Shown: positions 21,156-34,264, numbered from the stretch's first letter. The stretch is 64,000 nt of DNA from Trema orientale (GCA_002914845.1 JXTC01000270.1:241058-305057), one strand, 5' to 3'. Notes: a model not told the origin generated them from the letters alone. Translations and numbers: made by a program.

Positions 21156-24100
21156 TGTGACATCTAGCTCCTCACAAAATTAAGAGAGCCAATAATAAAC
21201 ATGCTCTAATTGCATATTAGGCATCTAGAAGTCATTAATACCAGTTTCATAAAAACATGCTCATTCATTATGTTACGTGCATTCACATATATGTTATTGT
21301 ACTAATGATTTGCTGAAGTATTCCGATACAGTGTAAAGGTTCAATACCCTTAGAAAGAGAGAGCTCGGTGTGCTAAAAGAATAAAGAATATAATTATGAA
21401 AGTAATAGTATGTGGACATGCATTAAGATCGTACTTGTTGATAACTTGGTCAAATAGTAGTTTTTCGGTAAAATGTAATTTTCATGCACTTTGGAGCCGA
21501 ATTCACTGTGTGTTTAACACATCAAATAGGCTTAATTTAATGTCTAGGACTTATTCATATAATTTTATTCGTCAGCTCCAGATAAGCACGAGGTGGCATT
21601 CTGGACACTAATTTGTATTTAGTTACACTAAGCTAGCTTAGATTAAACTTAATCGCGTAATGTCGTTTTTGTGCATTCTAATAATTAAGTGCTAATACTA
21701 TGTTTGCTATGTTAATTGGAGTGTAATTGACTTTCTTTTTATGTTTAATGACTGGTTATAGGGCTAGGTCCCACTAGATTACATTAAGATTGGCCATATG
21801 GGATTATAGGTCAAACTATGACTAGTTTTCACCTTCTAAGCTAGGTTTCACCATTTTAGACTACACTTTGGTGTATAGAATGGATCAGCAACGTGGTGAA
21901 TATGCTAAGGATGTTTTAAAGCTGGACACATGGAAAGCAATGAGCAAAATACCCCTTAGAATTTAAGTTACGCCATTTCTTAGTCATTAAGTATCACTTT
22001 TTGACCAAATCTAGTCATTTGCTTTCCTTTTCTCTCCAGCCACGACCTGAGCCTCTCCAATACCTTCCTACACTTCTCTCAACTCCTCTTATCCATATCC
22101 AAGAGTTTCCAAGTGGTAGAACTCAAATTGGAGCTCTAGAAAGTAAGATAGACCAAAACTAGTCAAGGTAGCTCTACTAAGTTCTTCTTTCTAGGTCTTG
22201 TCCTTTAATTTCAATTCTCTACTTCTTCCCACTTAAATATTAGTTTCATCAGGTCCTCTTAAGTTAAGAAATCCATTTCTAAGTCTTGAGAATCAGTTTG
22301 GTGGAGATAGAAGGCAAGAACACTAGCAAAGACTCAAACTAGTTAAGGTGACGTTTATGTTGGATTTTGAATTTGTAGTGAGTTCCCTTTATTTCAACTC
22401 TTAAACCTAAGCTTTTATTTGATGAATAATGGTCCTAGGAACCCTTATTTATTTCTGGAAATATAAAATTTAAGTGAAGGATTAATGTTAAACCTAAAGC
22501 CCCAAAGTTTGTTATTTATGGATTTAAGTGTTTTTATGTGTAATAGATTAAGTTTTCTATGTTTGTAATATAATTTCTTAAATTTGGATTGTATATCTTA
22601 TTGATCTTATTGTCTATTACACTCAGTTGGTGGTTTCTTGTGATGACACACAAATGTAAAAGTGGTTTTAAACTTGTTTAAACCGAAAAAGAGTTCAAGT
22701 GCGCTTAAATTGTTCTAAGTGATCCTCTTGATGTGTATATGTGGGAATTAGATTGTTAATTGTCATTGTAGGTTTAAAACCATGATTTTAATCATGTGGG
22801 AATGTCCTAAAAATAGGAGAGGTGCTGTCCAAATATTTTTAAAATAAAATGGCACCATTTAGGAGCAAATGGTCTAGTTTTTACAAAATAATGTGCCGTT
22901 TTGGATCATTTTGTGTTAATGAACTAGCATTCATACTTTAATACTTTTAAACAGTTTTTCAATGTTAGTTATTGATTGTCAAGTGCCTTAAGTGATTTAT
23001 ATGCTTCCAAACCATTTTAAGATCAAGTTTATTAATTTGGTGAAAGTTGTCATTTCGGTCTTGTTCAAGTATTTTAATGCATTCTTTTTGTAACATGTGC
23101 ATCGTGAATAATAGTAATTTATAACAGGTGATTAGCACACCGATCTCTAGAGAATATTGATTCCTTCCACTATCGATTCCTATTCAGGATATGAGGTAAG
23201 TAAAGTACTCAACTGCAACACAAGAATTATGTGCTATATAAATATTTATTATGTTTCCATGTTTAGCATTTATTCTGGTTATGAGTATGACCATTGGCAT
23301 TTCGATTTCAGCATATGTATGCTTGGTAATTTTGATGTAGTATTATTATGTACACCATATAACCATGCATGTTTTATGAAAAAGTTTAAGAAGGGTAATA
23401 TAATTTATGAAATGCCTTAGTATTATTGTGTAAATCTATTTTATCATAGAGAAGTTAAGACCAGGTAACTTTCAGAAGGTTTTGTGTCACTATTACGGAG
23501 AAGCAGGATAAATATTTATAGTTTCAAAGTGGCAGCCCCAGGAGAGGGGCAAGTTTGACGAGATTAGTCAGAAAGTATACCACAGTGTTCCTCCTCCAAG
23601 GTATATAATAAATTATACTACAGTCTTGGGCCACCTTATCTCTTGAGCTCGACGGGGTAACGATGGAATAAGGTTAGTAATGAGCCCCACTGTGGTAAGA
23701 GCTGGCGGGAGGAGAGCCCATGGGATATCATTAATTCAGAAAGCCCTGCAGGCACAGTGCTGAACCGGACTGTGGGCACAAGACAGGGAAGGGTTTAAAA
23801 GAAATTGTTTATACTGAAACATTTAAGCAAGTACGTTCATACATTTAATTCATGTCATTGAGCAACACATCATCCATTACTTTACTTACTGAGCTGTAGC
23901 TCATTATAGTCTTGTGTTGCAGGTAATGATTAAAATGACAGCCTGAGCTTGTGAGATGGAGTAGAGGCCCAACCTTGGTGTTGTACATATGGATATTTTG
24001 ACCACATGTGGGGGCTTAGTTTGTGTATTTTGGGATGTTTTGTAGTCTCTCAATGAAGTTATTTTTAGTTCGTCTCTTTTGGTACCTATTTACTACCTTT

Positions 24101-24309
24101 CGTTTTGTAATATATGTATATTTTGATCCACATTATGTTTGTAAGTAAGGTCAGCTATCCATAAAGTTTTAAAGAAAATAAAAAAGTTCAAATTAGCCCG
24201 TATTTTTAGAATAACGAATACAGGATTATTTTCTAAAAGTAACGCCTTGTAAATAAAAACTTAATGAATTCCCACTAGTAGTATGTGGAATAAAAGGAAG
24301 GGCGTTACA
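21156..24309 (+). repeat. 5' LTR of the gypsy element (3154 bp)
   Basis: Starts TGTGACATC and ends GCGTTACA. It aligns along its whole length with 28808-31956. An 87-codon frame at 23157-23420 is shared with the 3' LTR, but it lacks an ATG start and is not called as a gene. Confidence 0.92.
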
Positions 24310-24310
24310 A

Positions 24311-24326
24311 GTTCATATCAGAGCGA
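24311..24326 (+). promoter_or_regulatory. Primer binding site of the gypsy element
   Basis: Directly after the 5' LTR, the bases TCATATCAGAGCG resemble the plant initiator-tRNA-Met primer site (TGGTATCAGAGC) with a few changes. Confidence 0.65.
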
Positions 24327-24356
24327 AGGTTTAAATCGTTTCTGTAGACCGTCCAT

Positions 24357-25667
24357 ATGTACATGTCGAGGAAGGGAATCACTCAGTTTATTAATTTATA
24401 TTTGTTGCATGCTTCATGTTTATTATTGGCTAATCTTTACCCTCCCCAATCACCACCACCACCTCCACTACCGGCCCCAGCTGCATTACACTCTCTAGAA
24501 CCACTATATGAACGGTTTAGGAAACAACACCCACCAATATTTGAGGGTACTACAGATCCTCTCGATGTAGAAGAATGGAAATGTTCGTTGGAAACAATTT
24601 TTGACTTTATGCAGCTTAATGAAAGGGAGAAAGTTTGTTGTGCGGTTTATATATTAAAGAGAGATGCACATATATGGTGGGACGTGATTAGGCAAACCAG
24701 AGACACTACTTTGATGACATGGACAGAATTTCAATTTGTTTTCAACGAGAAATATTACAATATTGCAGTGTTGGCCACAAAGGTGAATGAGTTTAGTAAG
24801 TTACAACAGGGCAAACTTTTAGTGGCTGAGTCTGTGAGAAAATTCGATCAGTTGGCAAGGTTTGCCTCAGACATGGTCCCTAATGATATCACAAGGGTCA
24901 CTCGCTTTATGGAGGGACTTAAGCTAGAGCTTGCTAGAGATGTTGACATGGAACTTACAAGGCCAATTTCATATAGACAGGCTGTAGATAAAGCTTTACG
25001 AGCTGAACATCGAGAAGAGAAGATATTAAAAGCTAGAACTTCTACCAGTTTTCCTCGTAGAGAGTTTCAGCCCAATGTAGGTCGTTTCAATGACAATAAA
25101 CGAAGAGGCCAATTTTTCCAAGGTAGAGCAGAACAGAACAAGAGGTTCAAGAGCGGGCAACAGAGTGGACAACAATGGAGACAACAGTGGCCAGGATGTG
25201 AAAAATGTGGTAAAAACCATCTTGGAGAGTGCAGAGTTCATACCACAGTCTGTTACAAATGTGGTAAGGAAGGTCACTTCAAAAGAGAGTGCCTATTGTG
25301 GAGGAATGAGTAGAAGAAAGAAGAACCTAGGAAGACTAATGCTAGGGTGTTTGCACTTACTCAGGCTGATGCAGACGCAGATCCTTCGGTTGTTTCAGGT
25401 GAGATTCTTATCGCTAATATACCTACATATGCATTAATAGATTCTGGTGCCACACATTCATTTGCATCCATAACATATGTGAGGAGATTGGGTAGACTCC
25501 CTGATCAGTTGCTAGAGGTATTCAGTACGGCTTTACCATCGAGGGAAATATTATATTCAAATCAGTGGCTAAAAAGAGTTCCATTACAGATAGATGGCAG
25601 AGAGCTATTTATGGATCTTGTGATGTTAGAAATGCAAGAATATGAGGTGATACTCGGTATAGATTGA
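24357..25667 (+). pseudogene. Gypsy gag and protease region (interrupted)
   Basis: ATG 24357 opens a 318-codon gag. It has a retrotrans_gag-type core (for example DAHIWWDVIRQTRDTTLMTW) and ends with a CCHC zinc knuckle, CYKCGKEGHFKREC, at residues 299-312. An in-frame TAG at 25311-25313 stops it. The same frame continues with the aspartic protease motif ALIDSGATHSFAS until a TGA at 25665-25667, where the family normally has a tryptophan (GMDW-type phrase). Gag packages the RNA and the protease cuts the polyprotein. Confidence 0.85.
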
Positions 25668-27172
25668 CTTTCTAAGTATAATGCTACTATTGACTGTGGA
25701 AAGAAAAGAGTGATATTCCAACCTTCTGAAGAAGATCAGTTTGTTTTCATTGGCGCTCTACCAAAAACTAGTCTACCTATCGTCTCTGCTTTGAAGGCGA
25801 AGAAATTGTTGGACAATGGTTGTTCCGGGTATTTAGCTAACGTAATAGATACATCTATGGAATAACAACTGAGACCAGAAGATGTACCGATAGTTAGGGA
25901 TTTCTTAGAAGTGTTTCTGGATGAATTACCAGGATTACTACCAGACAGAAAAATTGAGTTTGTTTTTGAATTATTACCTGGTACTGCACCAATATCGAAG
26001 GCACCCTATAGAATGGCACCTGCAGAGTTGAAAGAATTGAAGGCACAATTACAAGAACTCGTAGACAAAAAGTTCATCAAACCTAGCTATTCACCATGGG
26101 GCACTCCAGTTTTGTTTGTCAAGAAGAAAGATGGTATCATGCGGATGTGTATTGATTACAGAGAATTAAATAAAGTGACAATCAAGAATAAGTATCCACT
26201 TCCTAGGATTGATGATCTGTTTGACCAATTACAGGGTTCAGCTGTATTTTCCAAAGTTGACTTAAGATCGGGATACCATCAGTTGAGAATTAGAGGAGAA
26301 AATGTGCCAAAAACAGCCTTTCGGACTCGTTATGGTCATTATGAATTCTTGGTAATACCTTTCGGATTGACCAACGTCCCAGCAGCCTTTATGGATATGA
26401 TGAATAGAATGTTCAAAGATTATCTAGATAAGTTTGTAATAGTGTTCACTGATGACATCTTAGTTTATTTACAGTCTAAAAATGAACATGAGGAGCACTT
26501 GAGACTTACACTGCAGAAGTTAAAAGAGAAGCAACTTTATGCCAAGTTTAAAAAGTGTGAATTCTGGCTTAAGAAAGTTGCCTTTTTGGGTCATATAGTT
26601 TCTAGTGAAGGTATTTCAGTGGATCCAGTAAAGATAGAAGCGGTTAATAAATGGTCAAGACCGAATAATGCTTCTGAGATACGAAGTTTTCTAGGATTGG
26701 CAGGCTACTACAGGAGATTTGTGGAGGGATTTTCTAGGATAGCTATACCTCTCACACAATTCACCAGAAAGAGTCAGAAATTTGAATGGACAGAGGCTTG
26801 TGAGAAAAGCTTTCAAGAGTTGAAACAAAGATTGATATCAGCCCCAATACTCACTATTCTGTCTGGATCAGGAAACTTTGTAATTTATAGCGACGCGTCA
26901 AAGAAAGAATTGGGGTGTGTGCTAATATAGAAAAGTAAAGTAATAGCTTATGCCTCCAGACAATTGAAAAACTACGAGCAAAAATATCCTACTTATGACC
27001 TAGAGTAGGCAGCAGTGGTATTTGCTCTCAACATTTGGAGACATTATCTGTATGGGGAACATTGTGAAATATACACTGACCATAAGAGCCTCAAGTACTT
27101 CTTCACACAGAAGGAATTAAACAGAGACAAAGGCGATGGTTAGAGCTGGTAAAAGACTATGATTGTGAGATT
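25668..27172 (+). pseudogene. Gypsy reverse transcriptase / RNase H region (interrupted)
   Basis: Same frame as gag. After a TAA at 25863-25865 an open block at 25911-26930 carries the RT domain: [44 protein letters not shown] and the catalytic FTDDILVY. The consensus has Ile where this copy has Thr, but both aspartates are kept. RNase H begins at [13 protein letters not shown] and is broken by TAG at 26928-26930 and 27006-27008. A frameshift near 27120 then moves the frame by one step. Confidence 0.88.
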
Positions 27173-28767
27173 TTGTATCATCCAGGAAAGGCAAATGTCG
27201 TGGCAGATACACTGTATAGAAAATCACATAGTAATTTTTCAGTTTTAAGGAAATTAGCAAAGCCACTCCAGGAAGACATATATAGAGCACAGATTGAGAT
27301 AGTCACTCGTAGAGTAGCAACAATGACACTCCAATCTACACTACTAGAAAGGATTAAGCACAGTCAACTTACAGATCCGTATTTGTTAAAACAGAAAGTT
27401 GAAGTAGAAGATGGGAAGATCACAGATTTTAGTATCTCAGTTAATAGGACTATGAAGTTTAAAGACAGATTATATGTCCCAAATGATAAAGAACTCAAGA
27501 AAAAAATTCTTACAAAAGCTCACACTATGCCGTATTCCCTGCATCCAGGGACTACAAAGATGTATAATGATTTGAGGATGCATTATTGGTGGCCTGGAAT
27601 GAAAAAGGACATCGTAGAGTTTGTAGCTAAGTGTCTCACATGTCAACAGATCAAAGCTATTACCAACGACCCGCTGGTCTATTACAACCACTGCAGATTC
27701 CGGAATGGAAATGGGAAGAAATAACTATGGATTTTGTGATTGGATTACCTAGAACCTCGAAACAGCATGATGCCATTTAGGTTATAGTAGACAGATACAC
27801 AAAATCAGCACACTTCCTTCCTGTACGCATGACCTACACTATGGATCAGTTTGCAGAACTGTATATTCAAGAAATTGTGAGATTGCATGGTGTACTAGTT
27901 TCAATTATTTCAGATCGGGATCCGCGATTCACTTCGAAGTTTTAGGAAAGTTTGCAGAAGGCCATGGGAACTAGATTGAAGTTCAGTATAGCTTTTCACC
28001 CTTCAACAGATGGACAAACAGAAAGGACAATTCAGATTTTGGAAGATATGTTAAGAGCATGTATTTTAGATTTCCAAGGGTCATGGAGTAAATACCTACT
28101 ATTGATTGAGTTTGCTTATAATAATAGTTATCAAGGAACAATTGGTGTAAATCCGTATGAAATGTTGTATAGTATAAAGCGTCGATCTCCAATCCATTGG
28201 GATGAAATGGGAGAAAAGAAGTATCTTGGCCCAGAGTTAGTCAAAGAAACCACAGAGACAATAGAAAAGATAAGAAAAAGAATGCTTGCTACACAGAGTC
28301 GACAGAAGAAGTACGCTGATCCAATGCGAAGAGATATAGAATTCAATGTAGGAGACATGGTATTTTAAAAAGTAGCACCAATGAAAGGAGTGATGAGATT
28401 TGGAAAGAAAGGAAAGTTGAGTCCAAGATTTATTAGACCTTTCGAGATCCTTGCAATAGTTGGAAATGTAGCATACAGACTTGCCTTACCTCCATCACTA
28501 TTAAGCGTACACAATATCTTCCACATCTCTTTATTGAGGAAATATGTTTCAGACCCCTCCCATCTGTTGAGTTATGAGCCACTAGAGCTGAATCGAGATT
28601 TGACATATGAGGAACGACCAGTACAGATACTTGATAGAAAAGAGAAAGAATTGAGAAACAAGAAAATTCCACTAGTCAAAGTTTTGTGGAGGAATTTCGC
28701 AGTAGAAGAAGCGACTTGGGAGCGAGAGGATGAAACGAGGATCAAGTATCCAGAATTATTTGGGTAA
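27173..28767 (+). pseudogene. Gypsy integrase and chromodomain region (interrupted)
   Basis: The HHCC zinc-binding module (HPGTTKMYNDLRMHYWWPG, then CLTCQ) lies in one frame up to about 27680. A frameshift follows near 27665-27690. The catalytic core continues in the next frame (DFVIGLP, IISDRDPRFTSKF), then a basic C-terminal module and a chromodomain-like end with LVKVLWRNF and EATWEREDE, finishing at 28767. In-frame stops lie at 27778, 27943 and 28366; the first two replace conserved tryptophans. Confidence 0.87.
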
Positions 28768-28793
28768 GCAAATTTCGAGGACGAAATTTTTAT

Positions 28794-28806
28794 AAGGAGG
28801 ATGGGA
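28794..28806 (+). promoter_or_regulatory. Polypurine tract of the gypsy element
   Basis: AAGGAGGATGGGA lies immediately before the 3' LTR, where plus-strand priming is expected. Confidence 0.75.
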
Positions 28807-28807
28807 T

Positions 28808-31800
28808 TCTAACATCCAGCTCCTCACAAAATTAAGAGAGCCAATAATAAACATGCTCTAATTGCATATTTGGCATCTAGAAGTCATTAATACCAGTTTC
28901 ATAAAAATATGCTCATTCATTATGTTACGTGCATTCACATACATGTTATTGTACTAATGATTTACTGAAGTGGTTTGATACAGTGTAAAGGTTCAATACC
29001 CTTAGAAAGAGAGAGCTCGGTGTGCTAAAAGAACAAAGAATATAATTATGAAAGTAATACTATGTGGACATGCATTAAGATCGTACTTATTGATAACTTG
29101 GTCAGATAATAGTTTTTCAGTAAAATGCAATTTTCACGCACTTTGGAGCCGAATTCACTGTGTGTTTAACACGTCAAATAGGCTTAATTTAATGTCTAGG
29201 ACTTATTCATAGCATTTTATTTGTCGGCTCCAAGTAAGCACGAGGTGGCATTCTGGACACTAATTTGTATTTAGTTGCACTAAGCTAGCTTAGATTAAAC
29301 TTAACTGCGTAATGTCGTTTTTGTGCATTCTAATAATTAAGTGCTAATACTATGTTAATTGGAGTGTAATTGACTTTCTTTTTATGTTTAATGACTGGTT
29401 ATAGGGCTAGGTCCCACTAGATTACAATAAGATTGGCCAAATGGGATTATAGGTCAAAGTATGACTAGTTTTCACCTTCTAAGCTAGGTTTCACCATTTT
29501 AGACTACACTTGGTTGTATAGGATGGACCAGCAATGTGGTGAGTATGCTAAGGATGTTTTAAAGCTGGACACATGGAAAGCAATGAGTAAAATACCCAAA
29601 ATATCCCTTAGAATTTAAGTTATGTCATTTCTTAGTCATTAAGTATCACTTTTTGACCAAATCTGGTCATTCGCTTTCCCTTTCTCTCCATCCACGACCT
29701 GAGTCTCTCCAATACCTTCCTACACTTCTCTCAACTCCTCTTATCTATATCCAAGAGTTTCCAAGTGGTAGAACTCAAATTGGAGCTCTAGAAAGCAAGA
29801 TAGACCAAAACTAGTCAAGGTAGCTCTATTAAGTTCTTCTTTCTAGGTCTTGTCCTTTAATTTCAATTCTCTACTTGTTTCCACTTAAATATTGGTTTCA
29901 TCAGGTCCTCTTAAGTTAAGAAATCCATTTCTAAGCCTTGAGAATTAGTTTGGTGGAGATAGAAGACAAGAACACTAGCAAAGACTCAAACTAGTCAAGG
30001 TGAGGTTTATGTTGGACTTTGAATTTATAGTGAGTTCTCTTTATTTCAGCTCTTAAACCTAAGCTATTATTTGATGAATAATGGTCCTAGGAACTCTTAT
30101 TTATTTCTGGAAACATAAAATTTAAGTGGAGGATTAATGTTAAACCTAAAGCCCCAAAGTTTGTTATTTATGGAGTTAAGTGTTTTTATGTGTAATTGAT
30201 TAAGTTTTCTATGTTTGTAATATGATTTCTTAAATTTGGATTGTATATCTTATTGATCCTATTGTCTATTACACTCAATTGGTGGCTGCTTGTGATGACA
30301 CACAAATGTAAAAGTAGTTTTAAACTTGTTTAAACCGAAAAAGAGTTCAAGTGCACTTAAATTGTTCTAAGTGATCCTCTTGATGTGTATCTGTAGGAAT
30401 TGGATTGTTAATTGTCATTGCATGTTTAAAACCATGATTTTAATTATGTGGGAATGTCCTAAAAATAGGGGAGGTGCTGTCCAAATATTTTTAAAATGAA
30501 ATGGCACCATTTAGGAGCAAATGGTCTAGTTTTTACAAAATGATGTGCCATTTTGGATCATTTTGTGTTAATGAACTAGCATTCATATTTTAATACTTTA
30601 AAACAGTTTTTCAATGTTAGTTATTGATTGTCAAGTGCCTTAGGTGATTTATATGCTTTCGAGCCATTTTAAGATCAAGTTTCTTAATTTGGTGAAAGTT
30701 GTCATTTCGGTCTTGTTCAAGTATTTTAATGCATTCTTTTTGTAAAATGTGCATCGTGAATAATAGTAATTTATAACAGGTGATTAGCACACCAATCTCT
30801 AGAGGATATTGACTCTTTCCACTATCGATTCTTATTCAGGACACGAGGTAAGTAAAATACTCAACTGCAACACAAGAATTACGTGCTATATAAGTATCTA
30901 TTATGTTTCCATGTTTAGCATTTATTCTGGTTATGAGTATGACCATTGGCATTTCGATTTCAGCATATGTATGCTTGGTAATTTTGGTGTGGTATTATTA
31001 TATACATCATATAACCATGCATGTTTTATGAAAAAATTTAAGAAGGATAATATAATTTATGAAATGCCTTAGTATTATTGTGTAAAACTATTTTATCATA
31101 GAGAAGTTAAGACCAGGTAACTTTCAGAAGGTTTTGTCACTGTTACGGGGAAGCGGGATAAATATTTACAGTTTCAGAGTGGCAGTCCCAGGAGAAGGGC
31201 AAGTTTGACGGGATTAGTCAGAAAGTGTGCCACAGTATTCCTCCTCCAAGGTATATAATAGATTATACTACAGTCTCGGACCACCTTATCTCTTGAGCTC
31301 GACGGGAGAACGATGGAATAAGGTTAGTAATGAGCCCCACTATGGTAAGAGCCGGCAAGAGGAGAGCCCATGAGATATCATTAATTTAGGAAGCCCTGCA
31401 GGCACAGTGCTGAACCAGACAGTGGGCACAAGACAGGGAAGGGTCTAAAAGAAATTGTTTATACTGAAACATTTAAGCAAGCACGTTCATACATTTAATT
31501 CATGTCATTGAGCAACATGTCATCTATTACTTTACTTACTGGGCTGTAGCTCATTATAGTCTTGTGTTGTAGGTAATGATTAAAATGACAGCCTGAACTT
31601 GTGAGCTGGAATAGAGGCCCAACCTTGGTGTTGTACATATGGATATTTTGACCACATGTGGGGCCTAGTTTGTGTATTTTGGGATGTTTTGCAGTCTCTC
31701 AATGAAGTTGTTTTTAGTTCGTCTCTTTTGGTACCTATTTACTACCTTTCGTTTTGTAATATATGTATATTTTGATCCACATTATATTTGTAAGTAAGGT

Positions 31801-31956
31801 CAGCTATCCATAAAGTTTTAAAGAAAATAAAAAGTTCAAATTAGTCCGTATTTTTAGAGTAACGAATACATGATTATTTTCTAAAGTAACGCCTTATAAA
31901 TAAAAAGTTAATGAATTCCCACTAATAGTATCTGGAATAAAAGGAAGGGCATTACA
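28808..31956 (+). repeat. 3' LTR of the gypsy element (3149 bp)
   Basis: Aligns end to end with the 5' LTR. The first bases are TCTAACATC, so the usual TG terminus is mutated to TC. It ends GCATTACA, next to the right copy of the GAATC duplication. Confidence 0.92.
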
Positions 31957-31961
31957 GAATC

Positions 31962-32940
31962 AAAATTAGATATTTGGACTTGTAATCAATAAATCGTGTC
32001 TTAAAGAGTACCAAGAGGTTGAATCTACCGTTTTTGAGTTTCTAAAATGTTCTAACATTGACAATTGCATTAGTGATTTAAGTTTGACATGAAATTTTTA
32101 TGACATAAAGTATACACGTAAAGGTTTTTAGAATGATATAAAATATAGAAATTGAATGTAAAATATACCTAGGGTGAGCACCATAAATTGGATCATCAAA
32201 CTATTTTTATAATTTGATCTATGTATGAGTTTTACACATTTTAAACATGTAAAGAAATTTTCATTATTTCTATATTATATTTTTCCTAAGAACTAGATTA
32301 AAAATGGGTTCTAGTGACTCAAGAAAAATGCCCATAACTTATGTGGTTCAGAGCTTTATTTTTTTGAGGTAAAATAATAGGAATCGATTTTAGGAATTTT
32401 TGAACCAAGTGAACAAATTTTTGAAAAATGGGCAAATATAAAAATGATAATAGAATTTTGGAAAACTCTAATTATTTTTCCTTAAAAACAAATTTCAAAA
32501 AGGAACCAAGGATTTGAGAATTTTCTGAAACCGAGTCCCGGTTAATGTTTTAAAATTCAAGCAAACTCAGCTATTAGAAAGGAATTTTGTCAAGGAATCT
32601 TATTGGAACTTACTGGGAAATGGCTAGAAACATTTCTAAACTCAGAAATCAAGTTTTAAAAGGGGTAATATCAATGTAAGTAAAGGTACTTAAGACCCTA
32701 AGAATGTTAGGACATGATTTTACCTTGTAATGCAATTTTTAAAATAATCTCATTGAAAAACGACATGAACGATTTTTAGTTCTCGTTTTTATGAGTGGAA
32801 GATGTAAGAATAATGACAAGAGCTAAAATTAAATCAAGAGCTTTGCCAAAACTAATTAATGTTAAAAATTGATGGAAATGAGGAAACTTGATTAGTTAAG
32901 AAGTTACGAAAATTAATTTATGGTCATGTATTCTTAATAG
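31962..32940. other. AT-rich stretch, no gene seen
   Basis: No open frame with family resemblance and no repeat end recognised. It may continue the sequence interrupted at 21150, since the gypsy element splits it. Confidence 0.5.
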
Positions 32941-32948
32941 AGTGTGAC

Positions 32949-33681
32949 CAAGGATGAAAATATTGGTGTTCCGATTTTACCAAAATATCAGAGATAATAT
33001 CGATATTGACGGAAATTACCGAAAAAAACACGAAAATCACAAATAATTGCCTAAATTTATAGAATTACATAATAAAACTTAAAAAAAATGCTAAATCATC
33101 TAATAATTCACTAACAACTTAGCTTTCTTACCCAAAAAAAAAATTAGCATATATATATTGCTTAATATTATATGATAGGTTTCAATAATTAATGTAATGT
33201 CTAACAATAATTGAAAAACATCTTCACGAATATATTAATATAGAAATATTTAACAATATTTTTCATAATAAAATAACATTAATAGCAAAATAAATTTTTA
33301 GGGGTTTTGAAAATATTAAAAGTACAATCTTGGTCTAAAGGATATTGAAACTATGAAATAGAGTTTAAGTATATTTACATATAATTATTAATATACCATA
33401 TATAGGTTTGATAATCTCTTCTTTTGGATTCTTTTCTTTCATTTTTTTTCCTTCTTTTCTGAAGTATATTTGTCATGTATATGTTGTACTTGAACTAACT
33501 AAGGTGACAAAAATGTCGATTTTTTGCAGCTTTGTAAACAAATTTTCCGATAACGATATCGATATCAATATTTTTCGATATTCTGACAAATTTTTCTTAC
33601 ATGTGAAATCAATGTCGGAACCTTGCCCAAAGTAATATATCGGTTGAAATATCGTCAAAAATATCGATTTTTCGATCCTTG
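32949..33681. mobile_element. hAT-type non-autonomous element
   Basis: The left end is CAAGGATGAAAATATTGG; the right end, read in reverse, is CAAGGATCGAAAAATCGAT. The flanks are AGTGTGAC (32941-32948) and AGTATGAC (33682-33689), an 8-bp duplication with one mismatch, as hAT transposases make. The interior is rich in ATATCGATATC-type phrases at both ends in opposite orientation. No transposase is present. Confidence 0.75.
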
Positions 33682-33689
33682 AGTATGAC

Positions 33690-34264
33690 CTCGTGCGCAG
33701 CAGATTGTCATTCAACACTTGGGGAAGGACTTTTGAGCTCATGAAAGTCATAAGTGTAGTTATTTGTCTACGATATTGCAGTATTAACTATCATCACTAC
33801 TTAGATTGTGTTGATGACTATTCTATGATATGTATATACATTTTTGCACAATTTCACAAGTATACACGTAAAATATTGCCTGTAGGAAGTAAAGTCAAGT
33901 ACTAGATCGTAGTTATGTAAAGAGTACGACACCAAAGTTAGTAGGTTATTATTATTGGTAGAATATGACATACCAAAGTTACTGGGTCATTAGTGTAGTA
34001 GAATACGATGCCAAAGATACTGAGTCATCACGTTATAAACGATACCTCGAAGCAGAGTTTGATAAGTGTTGATGCAATCTCCAATGTGAGTAGTTCTACT
34101 GTTCATGTGTTATTTTTGTTGAATTATTGTACTTTGTGAATTTACTTCGTGCTAGAGTTTTTGAGTGTGGTTAAATTGTTTGGCTCATAACTAGACCCGA
34201 TCTAAGAATATTGTTTTTGATAACGTTTCTTAGTTAACTTAATGAATAGTTTAACTTTTATTTT
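33690..34264. other. Intergenic stretch, no gene seen
   Basis: Contains short similar phrases (GTAGTAGAATACGATGCCAAAGATACTGAGTCAT-like, repeated loosely at about 33925-34025) but no gene. Confidence 0.45.

Larger units (their letters stand above)
21156..31956 (+). mobile_element. Ty3/gypsy chromovirus (Tekay/Del-like) retrotransposon, defective
   Basis: A 10.8-kb element flanked by a perfect 5-bp target duplication GAATC (21151-21155 and 31957-31961). The LTRs are 3154 and 3149 bp and look about 95% identical by eye. The interior order is primer site, gag with CCHC knuckle, protease, reverse transcriptase, RNase H, integrase, then a chromodomain-like tail. Order, very long LTRs and C-terminal chromodomain fit the Tekay/Del clade. 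Eight in-frame stops and two frameshifts show it is not autonomous. Clade assignment is from family knowledge, not a tree. Confidence 0.92.

Noticed and set aside
23157..23420. 87-codon frame in the gypsy LTR as a gene
   Set aside because: No ATG start. Conservation with 30809-31072 is expected from LTR identity.
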